Shown: piece after piece, positions 58,603 to 64,000 of the stretch | How the letters are laid out: each line of letters starts with the position of its first letter | Position numbering within the stretch: the first letter of the stretch is position 1 | Source: Marinobacterium marinum | Lineage (GTDB): Bacteria > Pseudomonadota > Gammaproteobacteria > Pseudomonadales > Balneatricaceae | Direction of reading: 5' to 3' | Length of the DNA stretch: 64,000 nucleotides | Assembly: GCF_013868415.1 (NCBI RefSeq) | Contig: NZ_JACEMT010000055.1 | Location: forward strand, 1-64,000 | Notes under the pieces: model-generated | Seen by the model: only the letters and a program-made list of their open reading frames with translations | The model's database searches: none | What the model was told of the DNA's origin: nothing | Made by a program: the position numbers and the translations under genes

Positions 58603-60291
58603 TTACATCTCAAGCGCTTTGTATTTTTCACGCAGGTGGTTACGGATCGCGATGGCCGAGAAGTTCAGCAGGGCGATCACCACCACCAGCAGGAATGCGG
58701 TGGCATATACCAGCGGACGTGCCGCTTCCACGTTCGGGCTCTGGAAACCGACATCATAGATGTGGAAGCCCAGGTGCATGAACTTCTGGTCCAGATGCAG
58801 GAACGGGTAGTTGCCGTCCAGTGGCAGGCTCGGGGCCAGCTTGACGACACCCACCAGCATCAGCGGTGCCACTTCACCGGCAGCACGAGCGATGGCCAGG
58901 ATTACGCCGGTCATCATCGCAGGACTGGCCATGGGCAGCACTACCTTCATCAGCGTTTCGAACTTGGTTGCACCCAGCGCCAGGGAACCTTCACGCACCG
59001 AGCGCGGGATACGGGCCAGGCCTTCTTCCGTGGCCACGATCACCACCGGCACGGTCAGCAGCGCCAGGGTTATGGAGGCCCACATCAGGCCGCCGGTACC
59101 GAAGGTCGGTGCCGGTTTGGCTTCCGGGAAGAACAGATCGTCGATGCTGCCGCCCAGGAAGTAAACGAAGAAACCGAGGCCGAACACGCCATATACAATG
59201 GACGGTACACCGGCCAGGTTGTTCACCGCAATGCGGATCAGGCGGGTAATGAAGCCCTGAGTAGCGTATTCACGCAGGTAGACCGCCGCGATGACGCCGA
59301 AAGGCGTAACCAGCACGGACATCAGTATCACCATCATGACGGTGCCGAAAATGGCCGGGAAAATACCGCCTTCGGTGTTGGCTTCACGCGGCTCGTCAGA
59401 GAGGAATTCCCACAGCTTGACGCCGTAGTGTGCCATTTTTTCGCCGGTACCCATTTTATTGGGCAGGAAGGCGCGGACCACTTTGGCAATATCGATCTCG
59501 ACTTCACGCCCATCGGCGATTTCGGCAGTGAAGCTGTCGCGGTTGATCTTGGTGTACAGGTCGATCAGGTCCTGCTGCAGGACTTCATAGTCGGCGTTCA
59601 GCTCGGCGCGACGGGCTTCGATTTCGGCATAGGCCTCGGCATCGGTGGACTGTTCCAGCTCCAGCGAGCGTTCTTCCAGACGCAGGCGCTCCAACTCGTA
59701 GTTGATGCTGCCGATTTCGTGTTTTTCAATCGTCAGAATCTGGTCGCGGATTTCCAGCACGCGGTCGATACGACGCTGGAATTCGTCCCATACAGCCAGG
59801 TATTCGGGTGATTTGGCGTGCCCGTCGTGACGGGCAACCGTTTCGCCGCTCTCACGGACTTCACGCAGATAACCGTAGAAGTTGCCCCACTCAAGGCGCT
59901 CGGCGACCATGATCATTTCCGGCAGCGTCTTGTCGCTGATGCCCTGATCCATGGCCCAGACGAAGTCGGCACTGCTGAAATCACGGTTACCGACCTTCAG
60001 CAGGTCGCGGCGCATCTCTTCCACGCCGTCCGGCACCTGAATGCCGGCACCACGCAGCTGTTCGGCCGGTACCATTTCCTGTTGTACCAGCTCACCCATG
60101 ATGCGGCGGCTCTGGTCACCCTGAGTATAGGTGGCCTGCATGACATCCGCGGGCCAGAAGTGGGCTAGGCCGCGCATGGCGATCAGGCCGAGCAGGCCGA
60201 CCACCATGATGACACAGATGGCTACGGCACCGGCATTGAGCCAGACCCAGGGAGAGCCGGACTTGGTCCATTCGCTTACTGAATAACGCAT
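58603..60291 (-). CDS. pstA: phosphate ABC transporter permease PstA, extended form
   Basis: A 562-residue permease, almost twice the E. coli PstA (296). After one membrane helix (about 18-42) comes an insert of about 250 residues with a charged coiled coil (near 195-250: INYELERLRLEERSLELEQS, then AEIEARRAELNADYEVLQQD). The normal permease core follows, including EGLARIPRSVREGSLALGAT and GAIPLRI-like loops. Similar extended PstA proteins occur in Pseudomonas. The function of the insert is unknown. It lies between pstC and pstB. Confidence 0.93.
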   Translation of the reverse strand: MRYSVSEWTKSGSPWVWLNAGAVAICVIMVVGLLGLIAMRGLAHFWPADVMQATYTQGDQSRRIMGELVQQEMVPAEQLRGAGIQVPDGVEEMRRDLLKVGNRDFSSADFVWAMDQGISDKTLPEMIMVAERLEWGNFYGYLREVRESGETVARHDGHAKSPEYLAVWDEFQRRIDRVLEIRDQILTIEKHEIGSINYELERLRLEERSLELEQSTDAEAYAEIEARRAELNADYEVLQQDLIDLYTKINRDSFTAEIADGREVEIDIAKVVRAFLPNKMGTGEKMAHYGVKLWEFLSDEPREANTEGGIFPAIFGTVMMVILMSVLVTPFGVIAAVYLREYATQGFITRLIRIAVNNLAGVPSIVYGVFGLGFFVYFLGGSIDDLFFPEAKPAPTFGTGGLMWASITLALLTVPVVIVATEEGLARIPRSVREGSLALGATKFETLMKVVLPMASPAMMTGVILAIARAAGEVAPLMLVGVVKLAPSLPLDGNYPFLHLDQKFMHLGFHIYDVGFQSPNVEAARPLVYATAFLLVVVIALLNFSAIAIRNHLREKYKALEM

Positions 60292-60315
60292 CTATCTAAT
60301 CCTCACTCTCACCGA

Positions 60316-62580
60316 TCACAGGGAACCGTATTTCTTGCGCAGATGCTGGCGGATCGCTTCGGCCAGAGTGTTTACCACAAAGGTAAACAGGAACAGCACG
60401 AAAGCGGCCAGGAACAGGGTCCGGTAGTGTGTGCTACCCACCTCGGATTCCGGCATTTCCACGGCGATGTTGGCGGCCAGAGTACGCATGCCCTCGAAGA
60501 TGTTGATATCCATGATCGGGGTGTTGCCGGTGGCCATGAGGACGATCATGGTCTCGCCGACGGCGCGGCCCATGCCGATCATCAGAGCCGAGAAGATACC
60601 CGGACTGGCGGTGGGCAGTACCACACGCGTCAGGGTCTGCCAGGCAGTGGCGCCCAGCGCCAGGGAGCCGTAACTCAGGTGCTTGGGTACCGCGAAGATG
60701 GCGTCCTCGGTGATCGAGAAAATAGTCGGGATGACCGCGAAGCCCATGGCGATGCCTACAACCATGGCGTTACGCTGGTCGTAAGGGATTCCCACTTCGT
60801 TGCTCAGCCAGGTCGGCATATGACCGCCGAAGAGGGCGTGTTCGACCGGGCCCGCCAGTGCCAGACCAATCCAGGTCGCGATGATGACCACCGGGATCAG
60901 CAAGGCTGCATCCCAGCCGTCCGGCAGCAGGAAGCGGATCTTGTTGGGCATGTTATTCCAGGTGAAGCCGAACAGCACAATGGCGATCGGAATCACCAGC
61001 AGGCAGACGAAGATACCTGCCAGGTTGGCTTCCATGAACGGGGCCAGCCAGAGACCGGCGAGGAAACCCAGAATGACGGTTGGCAGCGCTTCCATCAGTT
61101 CGATAAAGGGCTTCACCTTGCGGCGCATGGCCGGGACCATGAAGTAGGCGGTGTAGATAGCGCCACAGATCGCCAGCGGTGTGGCCAGCAGCATGGCATA
61201 GAACGCGGCTTTCAGGGTACCGAATGCCAGCGGCATCAGACTGTACTTGGGTTCGAAATCGTTATTGGATGCGGATGACTGCCAGGTGTATTCCGGCTCG
61301 GCATAGCCCTCGTACCAGACCTTTTCCCAGTAGGCGCTCCAGGAAATTTCCGGATGCTCATTGTCAACATGCCAGAAGCTCAGGCGGTCGCCGTGCTGAA
61401 CCAGCAGTGCATCGGCGCGGGGTGCCAGCGCGATGGCATCGGCGGCACTTTCGAACAAGGGCTCGCTCAGTGCGTTACGGTTGGCGGTGCTGCTGTACAG
61501 GTTCAGGGTACCGTCGGCGTCCAGGGTAATGATGCCCTTGCGGCGCTGTTCTGTCGTCAGGTTGCTGACCGGGCTGTCGCCATGCTCAAAGCTGCGAATA
61601 TGGGTCAGCTGGAACTGGTTGGTTTCGTCACGGACGAAGAACCACTGCGACAGCTGGCCCTTGGCGTCGCCGATAATCAGTGAACTGCCGCCGAGCAGCA
61701 GCTCAAAACTGGTGATCTCCGCTTTGGAGACCTCGACGAGCTGGGTGACTTCCGGGTCGTTGCCCAGTGCCATGACGGCTACCTTGCCCTGAGGCAGGCT
61801 GGCCATCAACCAGCGCTGGTCGGGAGACATCAGCAGCTTGGTCGGCTTGACGCCGATGGTGGGGAGCGTGCGGCTGCTTTGCTCGATCTCGACCTCACCG
61901 GTCAGGAAGTTTTCGTTCATGGACAGGGTGAGTTCGGTCAGCTGGCCCTGGCTCAGAGCAATCAGGCTCCAGGCGTCGCTGTCCTGGTTCAGGGTCAGGT
62001 GCTCGATGGGGCCGTTGGCCAGCGGCAGGGCCGCTTCGCCCAGCGGGTAAACCAGCTCGGGGTTCAGTACCCGTTTACCGTTGGGGTAGGTGGCCTTGTA
62101 ATTGTGCTTGATGACCTTAACGCTGCCATCGCTCAAACCCAGCGCGAATGTCTGGCTGGCTTCGGACAGGAGTGCAAAACTGCTGATGTCGACGCCTGCC
62201 GGTAGCGGCAGCTGTTCTTCCTTCAGGATTCGACCGCTGGTGCTGTCAAAAAACACCATATTGCCGCTGTCGGTGGCACGGAAGCCGATTTCAGCCTGTT
62301 CTTCGACGGCCAGGTACAGTGTGCGCCCCTGACCGGGAACCGCATAACTGACCTCCTGCTGGCCGCCCCAGGGCTCGATGCTGGCCGAGCGAAACAGCGG
62401 CGCAACCTCATACAGCAGGTAGAAAAAGATCATGACGACAGCGAGGATAACGCTGATACCGCCAATGGCAATGCCACTGGCGGCCAGCTTGTCCTTCAAC
62501 ATGCGGGCCTGTCGCAGGCGGCGCTGAGCGGGAGTGTTAAAGTCCAGCTCCGGCACGGTGTTGGTTTGCTCAATACTCAT
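60316..62580 (-). CDS. pstC: phosphate ABC transporter permease PstC, extended form
   Basis: A 754-residue permease, more than twice E. coli PstC (319). Residues about 34-57 form a first membrane helix, followed by roughly 390 residues resembling repeated WD-like beta blades (DGSVKVIKHNY, PDQRWLMASLPQGKVAVMAL, LDADGTLNLYS). The C-terminal 300 residues are the permease with several helices and the GALALGATAWQTLTRVVLP loop. The start at 62580 (MSIEQTN) is supported by AGGACC upstream. The insert is shared by Pseudomonas PstC. Placed 25 bases before pstA. Confidence 0.93.
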   Translation of the reverse strand: MSIEQTNTVPELDFNTPAQRRLRQARMLKDKLAASGIAIGGISVILAVVMIFFYLLYEVAPLFRSASIEPWGGQQEVSYAVPGQGRTLYLAVEEQAEIGFRATDSGNMVFFDSTSGRILKEEQLPLPAGVDISSFALLSEASQTFALGLSDGSVKVIKHNYKATYPNGKRVLNPELVYPLGEAALPLANGPIEHLTLNQDSDAWSLIALSQGQLTELTLSMNENFLTGEVEIEQSSRTLPTIGVKPTKLLMSPDQRWLMASLPQGKVAVMALGNDPEVTQLVEVSKAEITSFELLLGGSSLIIGDAKGQLSQWFFVRDETNQFQLTHIRSFEHGDSPVSNLTTEQRRKGIITLDADGTLNLYSSTANRNALSEPLFESAADAIALAPRADALLVQHGDRLSFWHVDNEHPEISWSAYWEKVWYEGYAEPEYTWQSSASNNDFEPKYSLMPLAFGTLKAAFYAMLLATPLAICGAIYTAYFMVPAMRRKVKPFIELMEALPTVILGFLAGLWLAPFMEANLAGIFVCLLVIPIAIVLFGFTWNNMPNKIRFLLPDGWDAALLIPVVIIATWIGLALAGPVEHALFGGHMPTWLSNEVGIPYDQRNAMVVGIAMGFAVIPTIFSITEDAIFAVPKHLSYGSLALGATAWQTLTRVVLPTASPGIFSALMIGMGRAVGETMIVLMATGNTPIMDINIFEGMRTLAANIAVEMPESEVGSTHYRTLFLAAFVLFLFTFVVNTLAEAIRQHLRKKYGSL

Positions 62581-62637
62581 GGTCGAGGGTCCTGAGAAGT
62601 GTCGAACTTGGTATGGCGCGTACAATAAGTCAAATGT

Positions 62638-62654
62638 ATGACTGTTTTGTTACA
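62638..62654 (-). promoter_or_regulatory. possible second PhoB box, for pstC
   Basis: On the minus strand TGTAAC and AGTCAT are 11 bp apart, and TATTGT lies ten bases beyond (62622-62627), the same spacing as at pstS. The units are less perfect than the others in the window. Confidence 0.35.
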
Positions 62655-62667
62655 TCTGTAACAAAAC
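62644..62667. repeat. perfect 11-bp inverted repeat before pstC
   Basis: GTTTTGTTACA, TC, TGTAACAAAAC. It lies directly beyond the pstS terminator. It may be part of the terminator's T-rich end, an mRNA processing site or an operator. Confidence 0.6.
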
Positions 62668-62696
62668 AAAAAGGGGAGTCCGAAGACTCCCCTTTT
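62663..62696 (-). terminator. terminator between pstS and pstC
   Basis: On the minus strand AAAAGGGGAGTC, TTCG, GACTCCCCTTTT, followed by more T residues. The C-UUCG-G tetraloop and 12-pair stem make a strong terminator. It should reduce read-through so that pstS is made in excess over the permease genes. Confidence 0.9.
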
Positions 62697-62717
62697 GCAG
62701 GATCGGAACCGAAGTAT

Positions 62718-63686
62718 TTACAGTTCCAGATCCTTCATCTGTTTCTCAACTACGCTGGCCGGCAGCGGGATGTAACCGTCTTTGACGACCACTTCCTGAC
62801 CAACCTTGGACAGAACCAGTTTCAGGAACTCACGCTCCAGCGGCTGCAGGCTCTGGCCCGGCTTCTTGTTCACGTAAACGTACAGTGAACGTGCCAGCGG
62901 GTACTTGCCGGCAACGGCGTTTTCCGGAGTCGGCTCAACATAGTCGGTGCCGGACTTGGACAGCGGCAGAGCGCGTACGGAAGCGGTCTTGTAACCGATA
63001 CCGGAGTAGCCCAGTGCGTTAACAGAGGTCGAAACGGACTGAACGACGGATGCAGAACCCGGCTGTTCGTTTACGCTGTTTTTGAAGTCGCCTTTACACA
63101 GGGCCACTTTCTTGAAGTAGCCGTAGGTGCCGGAAACGGAGTTACGACCGAACAGCTGGATGCTCTGGTCCGCCAGAGAGCCGCTCACGCCCAGGTCGCT
63201 CCACTGATCCGCGTCGGCCTCAGCGCCACATTTGCGGGTAGAGGAGAAGACAGCGTCAACCTGATCGATGCTCATGCCTTTGATCGGGTTGTCTTTGTGT
63301 GCAAATACCGCCAGAGCGTCGATGGCAACGGCAACCGGAGTCGGCTTGTAACCGAATTTCTTCTCGAACGCTTCGATTTCCTTGTCCTTCATCTTGCGGC
63401 TCATCGGGCCGATGTTGGACGTACCTTCGGTCAGAGAAGGGGGCGCAGTAGAAGAACCGGCTGCCTGGATCTGAATGTTGACGTTCGGGTAGCTGCGCTT
63501 GAACTCTTCCGCCCACAGGGTCATCAGGTTGGCCAGGGTGTCGGAGCCGACGCTGGACAGGTTACCGGAAACACCAGAAGCTTTCTGGTATACCGGCAGG
63601 TTCGGGTCGAGAAGGTCGCTCGCCTGAGCAGTGAAGCAGGTGGCGGTCATGGCTACAGCCGCGAACAGCTTTTTCATCGGTTTCAT
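62718..63686 (-). CDS. pstS: phosphate-binding protein PstS
   Basis: Periplasmic high-affinity phosphate receptor. The 322-residue protein has a signal peptide (about 1-22, ending TAQA) and the mature start SDLLDPNLP. Phosphate-binding residues lie in [12 protein letters not shown], the AAGSSTAPP loop and [12 protein letters not shown], and in SVSGTYGYF. Normal length. AGGAG lies seven bases before the ATG. It is the first gene of pstS-pstC-pstA-pstB-phoU and is followed by a strong terminator. A good PhoB box precedes it. Confidence 0.97.
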   Translation of the reverse strand: MKPMKKLFAAVAMTATCFTAQASDLLDPNLPVYQKASGVSGNLSSVGSDTLANLMTLWAEEFKRSYPNVNIQIQAAGSSTAPPSLTEGTSNIGPMSRKMKDKEIEAFEKKFGYKPTPVAVAIDALAVFAHKDNPIKGMSIDQVDAVFSSTRKCGAEADADQWSDLGVSGSLADQSIQLFGRNSVSGTYGYFKKVALCKGDFKNSVNEQPGSASVVQSVSTSVNALGYSGIGYKTASVRALPLSKSGTDYVEPTPENAVAGKYPLARSLYVYVNKKPGQSLQPLEREFLKLVLSKVGQEVVVKDGYIPLPASVVEKQMKDLEL

Positions 63687-63733
63687 TATCGGCTCCTGGT
63701 AAAGGAAACGGGTTATTTAATTGACTTGTGCGA

Positions 63734-63767
63734 ACTATAGGGCGGGTTTGTGACGGTAATGTGACAG
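63734..63767 (-). promoter_or_regulatory. PhoB box and -10 of pstS
   Basis: On the minus strand CTGTCAC (63761-63767), ATTA and CCGTCAC (63750-63756) form an 11-bp repeat. TATAGT at 63734-63739 is a good -10 ten bases downstream. It is about 50 bases before the pstS ATG. Confidence 0.8.
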
Positions 63768-63895
63768 GTGCCGAGGTTCTTTTGCTTTGCCTGCTGCCAG
63801 AGGGAAGGGCTGTCCTTTAGGAGTAACCTGAGTAATATATGCGCTGCAGCATAAACGGGGGGCCTGGCCTCTTTTCACTCGGTAGGATCGTGATA

Positions 63896-64000
63896 ATGAC
63901 AACAAATGAAGATCAACTGCTGACGCCTGAGGGTTGCTTGAGCCTGCAATTGCCGGCGGGACCGGGCGCGGTGAACATGTTTGGTGATGTGTATGGTGGC
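63896..64000 (+). CDS. acyl-CoA thioesterase, hotdog fold, partial
   Basis: Only the first 35 codons are inside the window. The end of this part, NMFGDVYGG, matches the start of the hotdog acyl-CoA thioesterase family (YciA/TesB-like GDxFGGW motif). The ATG has GTAGGATCG about ten bases upstream. It is divergent from pstS with about 210 bases between. Chain-length specificity cannot be told from this fragment. Confidence 0.65.
   Translation, partial: MTTNEDQLLTPEGCLSLQLPAGPGAVNMFGDVYGG

Noticed and set aside
57712-59811. Very long open frame on the plus strand (about 700 codons)
   Set aside because: It runs antisense to pstB and pstA, whose motifs are unmistakable; its composition is the mirror of biased codon third positions.
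60343-61278. Open frame of about 310 codons on the plus strand, rich in His, Gln and Gly
   Set aside because: Antisense to pstC and without a ribosome site; composition is typical of antisense translation.

Overview
The window reads as core chromosome of a free-living gammaproteobacterium with fairly high G+C content. Gene content and order resemble the Pseudomonas/Oceanospirillales branch: coaBC-dut-algC-argB-slmA, ubiCA next to phoBR, enlarged PstC and PstA, a metal-free-active-site HemB, and OxyR followed by RecG. I cannot name the genus from sequence alone. I saw no insertion sequence, prophage, integron, CRISPR array or plasmid gene.

Layout. 1-3330: 3' part of an rRNA operon (boxA, 23S, 5S, terminator). 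3.4-9.5 kb: tapT, then rhodanese-grxC-secB on the minus strand and gpmI-envC-ctpA on the plus strand. 9.5-14.2 kb: minus-strand operon coaBC-dut-algC-argB-slmA. 14.3-20 kb: radC, rpmB-rpmG, an EamA exporter, mutM, an alpha/beta hydrolase, then a PAP2 phosphatase translationally joined to a GT-B glycosyltransferase. 20.3-28.8 kb: elbB, hemB-ppk, an SDR protein, oxyR, recG and a DUF501 gene. 28.8-32.3 kb: ferredoxin, coaD, a TetR regulator, rsmD and an unusual membrane-anchored protein. 32.4-39.3 kb: ftsY-ftsE-ftsX, rpoH, a DUF423 gene, thiS-thiG-trmB and a GlcG/HbpS-like gene. 39.3-43.3 kb: a Cpx-like envelope-stress module, an AstA-like acyltransferase and an entericidin-like lipoprotein. 43.3-45.7 kb: glnK-amtB-glnK nitrogen cluster. 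45.7-53.2 kb: ubiK, comM, an EAL phosphodiesterase, rep, yjaG, two small membrane proteins and cysZ. 53.2-63.7 kb: the phosphate block pstSCAB-phoU, ubiCA and phoBR, all on the minus strand. The right edge cuts an acyl-CoA thioesterase gene.

Regulation is the most informative layer. I read PhoB-type boxes (about 7-bp TGTCA-like units repeated every 11 bp) upstream of pstS, phoB, hemB-ppk, the PAP2/glycosyltransferase pair and, less expectedly, coaD, with a weaker one before pstC. In most of them a -10-like hexamer lies 10-12 bp beyond the box. If real, one window holds the phosphate sensor, the transporter, the polyphosphate store and a candidate lipid-remodelling pair under one regulator. 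Other recognisable switches are a sigma-54 promoter with NtrC sites before glnK-amtB, a sigma-E type promoter before rpoH, and a GTAAA-N5-GTAAA CpxR box between the Spy-like gene and cpxR.

The strongest candidate for something undescribed is the PhoB-box-linked PAP2 phosphatase plus MJ1255-like glycosyltransferase (18.3-20.0 kb), which could convert phosphatidate-derived lipid into glycolipid during phosphate starvation. That function is inference; the sequence shows only the families, their coupling and the repeats.
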